The translations under genes were made by a program, and so were the position numbers. The notes below the pieces were generated by a model. That model did no database searches. It saw nothing but the letters and a program-made list of their open reading frames with translations, and had not been told where the DNA came from. A stretch of DNA of 64,000 nt from a virus: the IMG/VR virus record IMGVR_UViG_3300032294_001228, positions 1 to 64,000 of that record; one strand, given 5' to 3'. This document shows, piece by piece, positions 49,220 to 58,682 of the stretch (position 1 is the stretch's first letter; each line of letters opens with the position of its first letter).

Positions 49220-49464
49220 TCAAACGAATAAAGAAATTATTTAAAAAGAAAGAAAAATACAAACCTAGTAAATTGCTCAAGGATAGATCCTGGAGAGCTG
49301 AACGGATGTTCCCACCGTTTAGAGTCAAACAATTCAGGCCACCCTTCCCTGGTGGAACATTTGTATATCCCGATTCATGGTATAAAGAATGGAACAATAG
49401 GTTATTAGATGAGGGCTGGACTAAAAAAGAAGTTAAACAAGGTTGGAGATGGAAGGAACTATGA
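49207..49464 (+). CDS. Small basic protein
   Basis: The 85-aa product has a very basic N terminus (MFKIIKRIKKLFKKKEKYKP) and a Trp/Pro-rich remainder (PPFPGGTFVYPDSWYKEWNN). It could bind nucleic acid or membranes. It overlaps the genes before and after it. Confidence 0.7.
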   Translation: MFKIIKRIKKLFKKKEKYKPSKLLKDRSWRAERMFPPFRVKQFRPPFPGGTFVYPDSWYKEWNNRLLDEGWTKKEVKQGWRWKEL

Positions 49465-49814
49465 TGGAATTCAAAGACATACCATGGCGAGATAAGATAT
49501 CAGAAGATGATCAGATCGCTGTGTTTCTAGACAAGTATCCTGTAACCAAAGGGCACGTGCTGGTAGTGCCAAAATACAATAACCTTACCGCCCTAGGTGA
49601 AGCATTCAAATATGCTATGAGCATTGGTCGCCACCAGGTAGCCATAGGCGAGTGGGACGGATTTAACATTGGCATGAACAATGGAGAAGCCGCAGGACAG
49701 ACAGTCATGTGGCCGCATATACATGTCATACCTAGACGCTACGGAGATGTAGAAGATCCCGTAGGCGGCGTTCGCAATACAATCCCAGGAAAAGGAAACT
49801 ATAAATTATGGTAA
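49461..49814 (+). CDS. HIT-domain protein
   Basis: The 117-aa protein has GHVLVVPK and WPHIHVIPR, the His-x-His of histidine-triad nucleotide hydrolases, plus FNIGMNNGEAAGQTV. HIT enzymes cleave nucleotide phosphoramidates or dinucleoside polyphosphates. ATG 49461 (ATGATGG) lies over the previous stop. Confidence 0.92.
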   Translation: MMEFKDIPWRDKISEDDQIAVFLDKYPVTKGHVLVVPKYNNLTALGEAFKYAMSIGRHQVAIGEWDGFNIGMNNGEAAGQTVMWPHIHVIPRRYGDVEDPVGGVRNTIPGKGNYKLW

Positions 49815-50080
49815 AATATGGAATCACGACAGTAGCATTTTTAATCTTGATAGTATCAACCTTGGTGTATGCAGAGAATCCTCCCAAGGAAGAACAATAC
49901 TATCGCACTATGGCCAAACAGCACTTTGATCTAGCGGCCATACAGTTTGACAACAAAGACGTGTTTGCGGCTTGTAGTAATCTGCGCATCAGCAAGAACT
50001 ATGCTCGTCATATCAATGATAATATCATCAATGATCATCTAACTCTACTGTTAGCTAAGATGTGTAGTGGAGACAGCTAA
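49808..50080 (+). CDS. Small exported protein
   Basis: The 90-aa product has a signal peptide (about 1-22, ending VYAEN) and a helical body with two cysteines (CSNLRISKNYA and KMCSG). It looks like a distant relative of the protein at 412-729. It is probably periplasmic. Its stop overlaps the next start (TAATG). Confidence 0.75.
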   Translation: MVKYGITTVAFLILIVSTLVYAENPPKEEQYYRTMAKQHFDLAAIQFDNKDVFAACSNLRISKNYARHINDNIINDHLTLLLAKMCSGDS

Positions 50081-50424
50081 TGGGTGACAAAATTGAGCAC
50101 GAAATTTGGTTAGATTCCTATGCCAACGATCTAGCTAACATCACTATCGATACCAGTGACATCAACACACAAGAATGGGATGATTGGATCCAACAATATA
50201 CTGGTGAACTGGACCTTAATATCGGTAATTATTATGATAGTCGCTTAGGTGCCGATGATATCAATCTCACAGCCGGTGGTGAAGAAATGCTTAGGGTAGC
50301 CCAAGATGGATTTTATGTGCGTGGAGTCAAAGTAGAAGCTGATGCTAAAGAAGCACAAGCGGTATATAATGCTTTCAAACAATGGATGACCTACGCTATT
50401 TTAAACGGTGAGATCAATAATTAA
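50080..50424 (+). CDS. Acidic hypothetical protein
   Basis: The 114-aa acidic product ([20 protein letters not shown]) has no membrane segment and no recognised family. Its stop overlaps the beginning of a late-like motif that precedes infA. Confidence 0.75.
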   Translation: MGDKIEHEIWLDSYANDLANITIDTSDINTQEWDDWIQQYTGELDLNIGNYYDSRLGADDINLTAGGEEMLRVAQDGFYVRGVKVEADAKEAQAVYNAFKQWMTYAILNGEINN

Positions 50425-50431
50425 GTAAATA
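50424..50431 (+). promoter_or_regulatory. Late-like promoter motif upstream of infA
   Basis: AGTAAATA. Expected start near 50437; the leader then has AAAGGAAAGGAAG, an unusually long ribosome site, before the TTG start. Confidence 0.4.
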
Positions 50432-50453
50432 CTATATTAAAGGAAAGGAAGAC

Positions 50454-50669
50454 TTGGCGAAAGAAGACGTTATTAAATTATCAGGAAAAGTAGAGGAAAT
50501 ACTAGGTAACAGTATGTTCCGTGTCAGGCTTGAGAACGATCATATGGTTACTGCTTATATAGGTGGTAAACTGCGTATGCACACTATCAAGATTATCCTA
50601 GGTGACGAAGTTGACGTTGAAATGACTCCATATGATCTTACCAAAGCTCGTATTGTTTATAGGAAATAA
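50454..50669 (+). CDS. infA: Translation initiation factor IF-1
   Basis: The 71-aa protein matches bacterial IF-1 end to end: [37 protein letters not shown] and [20 protein letters not shown], the OB-fold that sits in the 30S A site. Length is the same as bacterial IF-1 (about 71). The start codon is TTG, which gives the weakest usual initiation, but the ribosome site before it is strong. A phage copy could bias initiation to phage messages. The next gene follows two bases later. Confidence 0.94.
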   Translation: MAKEDVIKLSGKVEEILGNSMFRVRLENDHMVTAYIGGKLRMHTIKIILGDEVDVEMTPYDLTKARIVYRK

Positions 50670-50671
50670 CT

Positions 50672-50995
50672 ATGGTAACAATGAATCCAGGTGCAATAAA
50701 CAAAATCAAAGAACTACTTGCTGAAGAAAACAACCCAAATTTAAAACTGCGTATGTTTGTACAAGGTGGCGGATGTAGTGGTTTTCAGTATGGTTTTACC
50801 TTTGACGAAGAACAAAACGAAGATGATTTTGATTTTGAGTTTGATGGCGTACACCTGTTAGTTGACAGCATGAGCAGTCAGTATCTACAAGGTGCCGAAA
50901 TAGACTATACAGAATCATTACAAGGTAGCCAATTTAGTATTAAGAATCCCAACGCCCAAACAACCTGTGGATGCGGAAGTAGTTTCAGCGCATGA
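50672..50995 (+). CDS. A-type iron-sulfur cluster carrier (ErpA/IscA-like)
   Basis: The 107-aa protein has the three conserved cysteines: [11 protein letters not shown] and the C-terminal [11 protein letters not shown]. The CGCGSSF end is typical of ErpA. These carriers deliver [4Fe-4S] or [2Fe-2S] clusters to target enzymes; here the three radical SAM proteins are natural clients. It overlaps the next gene by 4 bases. Confidence 0.92.
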   Translation: MVTMNPGAINKIKELLAEENNPNLKLRMFVQGGGCSGFQYGFTFDEEQNEDDFDFEFDGVHLLVDSMSSQYLQGAEIDYTESLQGSQFSIKNPNAQTTCGCGSSFSA

Positions 50996-51837
50996 GAATA
51001 GCCTTATGCTTCAGCGGACAGAACCGCACAGGTCATGCGACTGCCGATAATATCAAACGTTATGTAGGTGATCTATTACCTGATTGTGATGTGTTTGCAC
51101 ATTTCTGGGATAGCGAAACACGTGGCACTGGTTATGCTAATCGCGAAGGTGCTGTTAGCACTAATACTGAGTGGCACAGTCCTACCCTAAGCAGTCATGA
51201 TAAATTCGTAGAGTTTTATCGCCAATGGGCACCACGCACTATCATGATAGAACAGTATGATCTACAACCTAATCGCCCTAAGTGGGGTGGCCGTCGTTGG
51301 GATCCCGTAGAGCAGAAATGGCATGTTAGCATGTGGCGTAGTCTTTACGAAGCTAACAAACTTAAACAGGACTATGCACAGAAAAATCAGATAGTCTATG
51401 ACTACACTGTACGCTTACGCAGTGATCTTGTGTTTGATAGCACGAAGAGCCTAGCAGAAGATTTGAAATTGATACAACATAATCATATGATGTTATTTGG
51501 TGATCACTATGCTATTTGGCCTATACATGGTATGACTCGTATTGAAGATATTTTTTGGATTGGTCCCAGTCATTTGATGGATCAAGTTAGCACATATTAT
51601 GCCTGCTATACAAATACCGTGCCTAACATAGATGAACCTCAACAACCCGGGTATCAAGATTGGCAATGGCACAGTGCGGCATGGATAACACGGGGTTTAG
51701 GATACCAATTCTATCCACTACAAAACAATGCTATGCGCATCTACACTGAGCAAGACATAAAAACAGACATTGCCCCTTTAGATCCCGGATTTGGGCCCCC
51801 ACCACGCTACGGCGCATTTGAAAATAAAAACATCTAG
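50992..51837 (+). CDS. Glycosyltransferase-like protein
   Basis: The 281-aa protein starts [20 protein letters not shown] and has [11 protein letters not shown], then [14 protein letters not shown], a pattern found in a family of polysaccharide-biosynthesis-type proteins of cellular and viral genomes that is related to GT-A glycosyltransferases (the Asp of RSD may bind metal and sugar). It has a terminator after it. Exact sugar unknown. Confidence 0.8.
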   Translation: MRIALCFSGQNRTGHATADNIKRYVGDLLPDCDVFAHFWDSETRGTGYANREGAVSTNTEWHSPTLSSHDKFVEFYRQWAPRTIMIEQYDLQPNRPKWGGRRWDPVEQKWHVSMWRSLYEANKLKQDYAQKNQIVYDYTVRLRSDLVFDSTKSLAEDLKLIQHNHMMLFGDHYAIWPIHGMTRIEDIFWIGPSHLMDQVSTYYACYTNTVPNIDEPQQPGYQDWQWHSAAWITRGLGYQFYPLQNNAMRIYTEQDIKTDIAPLDPGFGPPPRYGAFENKNI

Positions 51838-51860
51838 CCCGCCCAAAGCGGGTTTTTTAT
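51838..51860 (+). terminator. Rho-independent terminator
   Basis: CCCGC (51838-51842) pairs with GCGGG (51848-51852), followed by TTTTTT. Confidence 0.8.
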
Positions 51861-51872
51861 TCTCTAAAGTTC

Positions 51873-51880
51873 GATAAATA
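51873..51880 (+). promoter_or_regulatory. Late promoter motif
   Basis: GATAAATA; transcription expected near 51886, with AAAGGAC in the leader before the ATG at 51905. Confidence 0.55.
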
Positions 51881-51904
51881 CTAGATATTAAAGGACTTCT
51901 AGGT

Positions 51905-52486
51905 ATGACAATTACCACTCAAAATTTTATAGCAGTAAATGTTGGATCAAGCCCTAATGATGGAACAGGTGATGATCTACGCACAGCCTTTCAAAAAGTC
52001 AATGCAAACTTTGGTTGGATCGGCAACACTGGATTTAGTGCCGCAAATATCGCTGCTGGCACAATAGAAGTATCTGGTACTGTTGAGGCATCGGTATTAA
52101 ACAGCACAGGTAATATAATTACTCCTACAGCAACCGTATTTGGTAATATAATCAGTGGCGGAGCACACGTTGAAACTGGTTATCGTCAGTTAAAACCCAC
52201 AGGAAATATTGCTGTAACAGCAAACGTCGGCACAAATCGATTACTGTTACATCCAACTGGAACTATAATAAGTTTTGGTGCAAACGTTACACTACCTAAC
52301 ACTCAAGCAGACGGCACCATCTTTAGTATATCATCTAATGTCACAATTAGCGAATTATCAGTACAACCAAATTGGAACAATGTTGTAACAGTTTCTCCGT
52401 TTGGAAACATATCTCCAGTTACTGCGGGTACTGTTGCACGATATATGTATATTGCAGCTGATTTTAGATGGTATAGAATAGCATAG
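51905..52486 (+). CDS. Tail structural protein with NDGTGD motif
   Basis: The 193-aa protein starts with IAVNVGSSPNDGTGDDLRTA followed by FQKVNANFGWI, a common N-terminal attachment segment of phage fibre and baseplate proteins. The C-terminal half (RQLKPTGNIAVTANVGTNRL to the terminal FRWYRI) is homologous to the end of the protein at 57022-57918. Likely virion. Confidence 0.85.
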   Translation: MTITTQNFIAVNVGSSPNDGTGDDLRTAFQKVNANFGWIGNTGFSAANIAAGTIEVSGTVEASVLNSTGNIITPTATVFGNIISGGAHVETGYRQLKPTGNIAVTANVGTNRLLLHPTGTIISFGANVTLPNTQADGTIFSISSNVTISELSVQPNWNNVVTVSPFGNISPVTAGTVARYMYIAADFRWYRIA

Positions 52487-52494
52487 GAACATAA

Positions 52495-55400
52495 ATGGCA
52501 TACCCAATTTGGCTAACTCCTGCAGGTAATCTAGGCATTGTGCCTGAGGCTGAATATTATCAATTCAGTTTGGATGGATATGATACTTCTGGTGGCGCAC
52601 TTAAATATTCTAGAATAAGCGGAACTTTGCCGGTTGGCCTACAAATAACTCCCAGCGGAGTAATTAAAGGTATACCTATTAGTACAGGGGGTCCTGATCT
52701 TAATCAAGAATTTACGTTTACAATTAGATTGCAAAATTTAAGCACTCTAAGAGTAGCAGATCGTACTTTTAATATAACAATTACTAATGTAGCCCCTCCG
52801 ATAATTGTTCCTAAAACTGTAGTTAATTTTTATAATTTAATATTACAGGGTAATATCTCTGCCGCGGAAGGACAATATATTAATCAACAATTTAGCCGTG
52901 CTAATGCTACTGTGTTTAAGACAGTAACCAATAGTTCAGTTATCACTGTTACATATAATACAGAAACACCGTTTACTTTAAATAATGGTAATTTAATTGT
53001 TGTTGACGGAGCAAATTTAACCTTTACAAATGCCTATCCTACTTCCTACACTGTGGTTTCAAGTATTAGCACAAGAGACCTAGGTGAATATTTTGACGGA
53101 CAGGTTTTAAATCTTCAGTTAGAAGCAACAGAATTCATCCTGGGTGGGGACTTAACCTGGACCTTGCGTAGTGGAAGTCTTCCTCCGGGACTAATGCTAA
53201 GTCCATCTGGATTAATCTCTGGTTACATAAAACTAATACCAGCTGTAGGTCCTAGTGGTGATCCAGGTTGGGATGATACCAATTGGGACGGACGTTTTAC
53301 CTTTAACAATGCACCCAGTCAGCTGGGTTGGGATTTTCCCTTAGGTACAATCAGCAAGAATTTTGAATTTACCATTGAGGTTTCAGATGGTAGCCTAACT
53401 GATGCTGTGACCTATAGATTATTTGTTGTGCCAAAACGAGCAACTACCGCAGATAGTACACTGTTAACCGCAGATACTAGCATTATCAATGATGTTAAAT
53501 TTACCGTTGACACTGGTAGTAGACATAACCCTATCATAACCACTACGCAAGACGATATAACTTCTCAAAGGCAGGGAAGTTGGTTTACTTTACAAATCCA
53601 GGCTATTGATTTAGAAGAAGACATACTAAATTTTTCAATTCCTAATTTGAGTGCTGGATCATTTGACGAGCAAGTAGTATCAGGTCAATACCCATACGTG
53701 GGTCGTGCTGAAGTTATAAATGGTAATATTTCTGTAGCTACGAACTGGCCGGGCAATAACACCCCTTATCTTGTTTCAGGCGATCAAATTCAAGTCTTGT
53801 CACCATTTACAGACATTACCAGTGTACAGACATCTTTGGTATGGTATGACGCCACAGTCAATAATCACGGCTCAATGCGTATAGTGGGCAATACCATAAT
53901 CACAGCTAATGTAGGTAATTTTATCAGTCAGAGTATTGGTTCAGCAAACGCAACTGTTACGAATTCTAGCGTAACTACTGGAAATATTACCTTAGACGGT
54001 AGTATCCTATTAGGAACTATAGAAGTAGGCGGTAATTTAATTGTTAGTGCCAATGTTGGTGACTTCTTAACGCAACTTGGATCTACAGGCAATGCTAGAG
54101 TTACTTCTAGTGTAAGTTTCAATTCTTTAATAGACGTCCAATTTAATTCTGGATCATTTGTCATTAATGGCGGCAACTTACAAATAAACGGGGCAAATAT
54201 TTCTAGTTATCCAATTAGTCAAAGTTCATCGTTACAAACAGTGGTCCTAAATGCGAATGTTGGAGATATTATTACTCAATCTTCTACCGGGGCCAATGCC
54301 AGAGTTATCAAAGCTCAGAGTGCATTCAATGATGGCATCATACAACCATTATACTTTGAGGTACAATTTAATTCTGGTAAATTTGCCACAGGAGTAAGTG
54401 CAGGTAATATTAAATTAAATAGCAGTAATGTTGATGTATATCCAACTAGTGTTTATACTCAAGCTGATATTAATTTTATATACAATTCAGGTGAATTTAG
54501 AATTAATCAAATACCTTCTGCTGATAGTATTGTGTATATTGCAGGTCGTAATAGTTTTGCTGTTCCAAGTAAATTTTTAACTGTTGGAGTAGATGTAGAT
54601 CCAAGTCCAAATACTCAAGGTTCAGTGGGCTTTGACGAAGATAAATTTGATCAAGGTGCATTAGCACTACCGGGTACACTGAGTTTAAACTCGCAATCTG
54701 GTTGGATCACTGGGTTTTTACCTACTCAGGTCGCTTACCAACTTTCATATGATTTTGAAGTAATTGTTTATAAGCGTGATTATCCTACCTATCAAACAAG
54801 TCAGTTATTTTCTATCACAGTTTTAGGCGACCTGTATAATACAATTGAGTGGGTAACACCTAGTTTTCTTGGTGAGATACAAAATGGCTCAGTCAGTGAT
54901 CTAAGTGTTTTAGCTATTAATCCCCAAGGTAGGCAAATTTATTATTACTACACCCCTGGCTCCTATCTAAATCAGGTTCAGGGATTAAGACTAGAACCAG
55001 ACGGACTACTTAGTGGTCGAGCAAGTTTCCAGTTGTTTAAACTAGATGGGGGCACAACAATATTTGACGGTGACTTTTTTACAGGTGAACCTACTACTAC
55101 GTTCGATCATACATTTGAATTTTCAATTACCGCCCAGACATTTGATCAAACTACTAGTTCAAATAGAATTTTCAGAGTATTAGTACGTGAAAGAAATTCA
55201 AGACCATATGAAAACTTATATCTAAAAGCCATTTTAAATAAGTATCAACGATTAGAATTCAGAGATGTTATTCAAAATCAAAGTGTGTTTCCATCCGATT
55301 TAATCTACAGATCAACTGATCCTTGGTTTGGCGTGGCCAGAGATTTAAGAATGTTATTTTTACCAGGATTAAATCCTAGTACGTTAGGCGAATATGCTGC

Positions 55401-56961
55401 CGCCATTGAAACAAATCATTTTAGAAAAAGACTATTGTTTAGTGAAGTTAAAACAGCAGTAGCACGTCGTGATGGCGTATACGATGTAATAGAAACAGCG
55501 ACTGGGGATGTAATAGGTACTTATAACATTTACAACACGGTTTTCATTCCTACTGATTTTAGTAGAGGATACACAGTGGCCAACGTTATCCCTAGCGATA
55601 CATCTATAGGTGATCAAACTATTAAATATGAAGTGGTTTATGCAGAAATAAAAGACGAAAACACCAACAGTTTAGGTCAAGGTCCAGCCGATGTAATAGA
55701 TCTAAACGGAGTCATACGAAATCCATATCTGGTAGGAGGTAATTCTTATGTAATTGCAACTCCCAATGCATTTACTAATATGGACAATGCTGTGGTTAAT
55801 AACATTGGTTATCAGGATAAAGGTGTATTACCTGATTGGATGACTAGTATCCAACCAAATGGCACACAACTAGGATTTGTACGTGCAGCTGTGTTGGCTT
55901 ATGTTCAGCCTGGAGCAGGAAAGACTGTAGCTTGGAGATTTAATGAATTAGGATATAACCTAAACGAGATTAATTTTACGGTTGATCGTTATTATCTTGA
56001 CAATGTTTACACTAGTAATTTCGACATCTCTGCAAATACATTCATCAGCAGTAGAGAAACCACATTTGATAGATATCCTGCCTTACCAACTTCCTTTAAT
56101 AATATTGCCAGTGTTGACTATGCTGTTGATATTCCGTTCCAAGAAATCAATGAGCGTACTGTTGGGCAAATAGGTCTCAATGGCGGATTAGATGGTATTA
56201 CTTCCTTCCGTAACGGTGAACGGTTAATTTTCTTTAGTCAAGAATTCCAGACTGCTGTCGATATCAGTGACAACTATAATCAAGGTTGGACCTATAGTAT
56301 AGATCCTTGGGACGATCCTGGAACATGGGACTTTGATTTTGCATGGGATCCAGCAACTTATGTACCTGGCTATAGAGAATGGTTGGCTAGTAGACAATTT
56401 ATCGACAGCAACGAGTTATTTTCAGTACCTAATCAACGTATAGCTATATGGCAAATTAATATAGATGGAAATAATTATGTTAGATTGACATTGGCCAATG
56501 TGACTACTACAGTTTCTTCAATATCTGCTAATACCACTGGTTTTGGTAGTAATGTAAGATTGTCTAGCACAGAAAATTTATTTGTAGGCATGCCAGCCAG
56601 AGCCAATGGTCTAGCAAATACCACAGTTATCACCGACATAGTAGGCGCAAACGTTGTACTGTATCCGGCACCATCTGGAGGTATTAGTAGTACAATAACA
56701 TTTATACCAACACCAAATTACAATGATGTTGTATACGTAAGAAACGGAACTTCGCACGGTGGAGTTAACGTTTACTACAACCCAATTATTCCTTCAGGAA
56801 ATATTGTTCCTGGTTGGAGCGAAATTCCGCAAGAAATCAAAACAGTTGGTACTACGTTTGATGGTGACGGAACTAAATTCTACGACTATAGAGACAACTA
56901 TGTAATACCTCAACAAGGTGAAAAACAGGTTGTGTTTCCTCGTCAGAATGTTTTTATATAA
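52495..56961 (+). CDS. Giant Ig-like repeat tail protein (1488 aa)
   Basis: The 1488-aa protein has at least four putative-Ig (He_PIG-type) units: GTLPVGLQITPSGVIKGIP, GSLPPGLMLSPSGLISGYI, GTLSLNSQSGWITGFLP and QGLRLEPDGLLSGRASF, each followed by an FEFTIEVSDG-like strand. The C-terminal third is different and not recognised. This architecture is typical of large baseplate/fibre connectors or receptor-binding proteins. It is by far the longest gene here and is expected to be late. Confidence 0.87.
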   Translation: MAYPIWLTPAGNLGIVPEAEYYQFSLDGYDTSGGALKYSRISGTLPVGLQITPSGVIKGIPISTGGPDLNQEFTFTIRLQNLSTLRVADRTFNITITNVAPPIIVPKTVVNFYNLILQGNISAAEGQYINQQFSRANATVFKTVTNSSVITVTYNTETPFTLNNGNLIVVDGANLTFTNAYPTSYTVVSSISTRDLGEYFDGQVLNLQLEATEFILGGDLTWTLRSGSLPPGLMLSPSGLISGYIKLIPAVGPSGDPGWDDTNWDGRFTFNNAPSQLGWDFPLGTISKNFEFTIEVSDGSLTDAVTYRLFVVPKRATTADSTLLTADTSIINDVKFTVDTGSRHNPIITTTQDDITSQRQGSWFTLQIQAIDLEEDILNFSIPNLSAGSFDEQVVSGQYPYVGRAEVINGNISVATNWPGNNTPYLVSGDQIQVLSPFTDITSVQTSLVWYDATVNNHGSMRIVGNTIITANVGNFISQSIGSANATVTNSSVTTGNITLDGSILLGTIEVGGNLIVSANVGDFLTQLGSTGNARVTSSVSFNSLIDVQFNSGSFVINGGNLQINGANISSYPISQSSSLQTVVLNANVGDIITQSSTGANARVIKAQSAFNDGIIQPLYFEVQFNSGKFATGVSAGNIKLNSSNVDVYPTSVYTQADINFIYNSGEFRINQIPSADSIVYIAGRNSFAVPSKFLTVGVDVDPSPNTQGSVGFDEDKFDQGALALPGTLSLNSQSGWITGFLPTQVAYQLSYDFEVIVYKRDYPTYQTSQLFSITVLGDLYNTIEWVTPSFLGEIQNGSVSDLSVLAINPQGRQIYYYYTPGSYLNQVQGLRLEPDGLLSGRASFQLFKLDGGTTIFDGDFFTGEPTTTFDHTFEFSITAQTFDQTTSSNRIFRVLVRERNSRPYENLYLKAILNKYQRLEFRDVIQNQSVFPSDLIYRSTDPWFGVARDLRMLFLPGLNPSTLGEYAAAIETNHFRKRLLFSEVKTAVARRDGVYDVIETATGDVIGTYNIYNTVFIPTDFSRGYTVANVIPSDTSIGDQTIKYEVVYAEIKDENTNSLGQGPADVIDLNGVIRNPYLVGGNSYVIATPNAFTNMDNAVVNNIGYQDKGVLPDWMTSIQPNGTQLGFVRAAVLAYVQPGAGKTVAWRFNELGYNLNEINFTVDRYYLDNVYTSNFDISANTFISSRETTFDRYPALPTSFNNIASVDYAVDIPFQEINERTVGQIGLNGGLDGITSFRNGERLIFFSQEFQTAVDISDNYNQGWTYSIDPWDDPGTWDFDFAWDPATYVPGYREWLASRQFIDSNELFSVPNQRIAIWQINIDGNNYVRLTLANVTTTVSSISANTTGFGSNVRLSSTENLFVGMPARANGLANTTVITDIVGANVVLYPAPSGGISSTITFIPTPNYNDVVYVRNGTSHGGVNVYYNPIIPSGNIVPGWSEIPQEIKTVGTTFDGDGTKFYDYRDNYVIPQQGEKQVVFPRQNVFI

Positions 56962-56970
56962 AATTTTAGT

Positions 56971-56997
56971 TATAAATACACTTGTACTAGATAAATA
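56971..56997 (+). promoter_or_regulatory. Tandem late promoter motifs
   Basis: TATAAATA (56971-56978) and GATAAATA (56990-56997), 19 bases apart, before the gene at 57022. The second would give a start near 57003. Confidence 0.6.
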
Positions 56998-57021
56998 ACT
57001 ACATATTTGAGAGACTTATAA

Positions 57022-57918
57022 ATGAGTAATATTAACCCACAAAACATTGATGGAAGTTTTCCTATAGCAGGCCAAGATAATAACAGCCAGGGTTTTAGAG
57101 ATAACTTTACCAACACAATTAATAATTTTACCTTTGCTGCCGCTGAGTTAACTGATCTTCAGACTTATGCGGTGTTAAAAGGACCATTAGGTTCTGTTGG
57201 GCAAACTGGTACTCCTATCAATGACATGAATTATGCTTTTATTACAGCACCACAGTTAGTAGAAGCAGTTGAAACTATTAACCAAATTGGTAATGTTTCA
57301 GTAGGCGGTAGCCAGACCATAGATTGGACAGACGGGCATTTCCAAACACTCAGCGTTACAGGATCTGCCACACTAAGTTTTGCTAGTACTTGGCCACCAA
57401 CTAATCATTGGACTAAATTAAGATTACGTATACTTTCATACGGTAGTACTGCACTTACTTTTCCAGCAACAGTTACAGAAAATATCGCAAGTATTAATGG
57501 ATTTGTCAGCGGCACAACTGTTAATTTAAGCGCAGGTATACATGAATACGAATTAACTACCTACAACAACGGTAGTATCGTGGCTATTCATGATTTGATG
57601 TCTAATCTAGGTCCGGTTTTACAACAATTAAGACCAACAGCTAACGTAGCTATTACAGCTAATATCGGAACAGATCGATTATTGATTACTCCGACACCAA
57701 GTGGTGGTATTACTAGTTTCTTCCTTGATGTAACATTACCAAATGTTCAAACAAATGGCGCAACGATTTCTATTTCATCAAACGTAGCCGTTGGAACATT
57801 TAGAGCGTTGCCAAGTTACACCAGCAGTGTTTCACCTAGTGCTAATACAACTATTGCCGCTGGATCATCAGTTAGTTACGTTTACGTATCAGCTGACAAC
57901 AGATGGTATAGAGTATAA
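57022..57918 (+). CDS. Tail structural protein with QDNNSQGFRDNF motif
   Basis: The 298-aa protein starts with PIAGQDNNSQGFRDNFTNTI, a widespread attachment segment of T4-like phages of aquatic bacteria. The middle is beta-rich (TLSFASTWPPTNHWTKLRLR). The C-terminal part is homologous to the end of the 193-aa protein at 51905. The pair flanks the giant Ig-like protein. Likely virion component. Confidence 0.85.
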   Translation: MSNINPQNIDGSFPIAGQDNNSQGFRDNFTNTINNFTFAAAELTDLQTYAVLKGPLGSVGQTGTPINDMNYAFITAPQLVEAVETINQIGNVSVGGSQTIDWTDGHFQTLSVTGSATLSFASTWPPTNHWTKLRLRILSYGSTALTFPATVTENIASINGFVSGTTVNLSAGIHEYELTTYNNGSIVAIHDLMSNLGPVLQQLRPTANVAITANIGTDRLLITPTPSGGITSFFLDVTLPNVQTNGATISISSNVAVGTFRALPSYTSSVSPSANTTIAAGSSVSYVYVSADNRWYRV

Positions 57919-57943
57919 TTAGGTTAATCTTTAACCAAAATCA

Positions 57944-57972
57944 TTGACTCCTTATATAAACTAGCGTATAGT
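57944..57972 (+). promoter_or_regulatory. Sigma70 promoter
   Basis: TTGACT (57944-57949), 17 bases, TATAGT (57967-57972). The leader holds AAGGAG before the ATG at 57997. Confidence 0.7.
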
Positions 57973-57996
57973 TAGTTATATAAGGAGTTTTCTTTT

Positions 57997-58431
57997 ATGC
58001 AAATCGATTTAAACAAATATCAAGAATTTGTCAAGATAGTAACCAGCGAGCCTAGTAACGATCTAACTACATTCATGAACCGGTGTGATGAACTGGATGC
58101 CAATTATGATGGTAGTACACAAACACATGGCCCGGATATCAACGTACCATTACTATTAACAGCCTGTTTAGGCTTAGCTGCCGAATCGGGCGAATTTTGC
58201 GAAATTCCAAAGAAAATGTTTTTCCAAAGTAAACCACTTAACGAAGAAAACGTGTTTCACATGAAACGTGAGTTAGGTGATATCATGTGGTATTGGGTTA
58301 ATGCTTGTCGTGCGCTAAATCTAGATCCTAATGATGTTATCGCTGAAAATGTCAACAAACTCAAAGCCAGATATCCGGGCGGTGAATTTGATGCTTATTA
58401 TAGCGAAAATAGAAAAGCAGGAGACTTATAA
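57997..58431 (+). CDS. MazG-like nucleotide pyrophosphohydrolase
   Basis: The 144-aa protein has LLTACLGLAAESGEFCEIPK and MKRELGDIMWYWVNACRALN, the ExxE...ExxD metal-binding helices of MazG-fold enzymes. Phage MazG proteins hydrolyse (d)NTPs or lower (p)ppGpp-type signals. Its stop overlaps the next start by one base. Confidence 0.92.
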   Translation: MQIDLNKYQEFVKIVTSEPSNDLTTFMNRCDELDANYDGSTQTHGPDINVPLLLTACLGLAAESGEFCEIPKKMFFQSKPLNEENVFHMKRELGDIMWYWVNACRALNLDPNDVIAENVNKLKARYPGGEFDAYYSENRKAGDL

Positions 58432-58682
58432 TGCACCCATTGGCTCCAGATCTTGTGGGATTAAGCGATGAAGAATTGCATAAAAAACGCAGTGAGCTAC
58501 AGGGTCGATTGAATTATGCTTATCGTATTGGTAGTACAGATATGGTAAATCAGTTACAATTATTGTTACAAGATTATGCCATAGAAGTAGAGAGACGAAA
58601 CCAAAAAATGCTAGATGATGCACAAAAGGCTGGTAGGATAAGTAAACCTGGTGATGATACAGCCAAGGATATTACTAGTTGA
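58431..58682 (+). CDS. Small helical protein
   Basis: The 83-aa charged product (LSDEELHKKRSELQGRLNYA) is likely all helical with no recognised family. It starts on the MazG stop and ends over the TTG start of the next gene. Confidence 0.75.
   Translation: MHPLAPDLVGLSDEELHKKRSELQGRLNYAYRIGSTDMVNQLQLLLQDYAIEVERRNQKMLDDAQKAGRISKPGDDTAKDITS

Noticed and set aside
55982-56173. Frame with hydrophobic segments inside the giant tail protein gene
   Set aside because: It is an out-of-frame shadow with no ribosome site or coupling.
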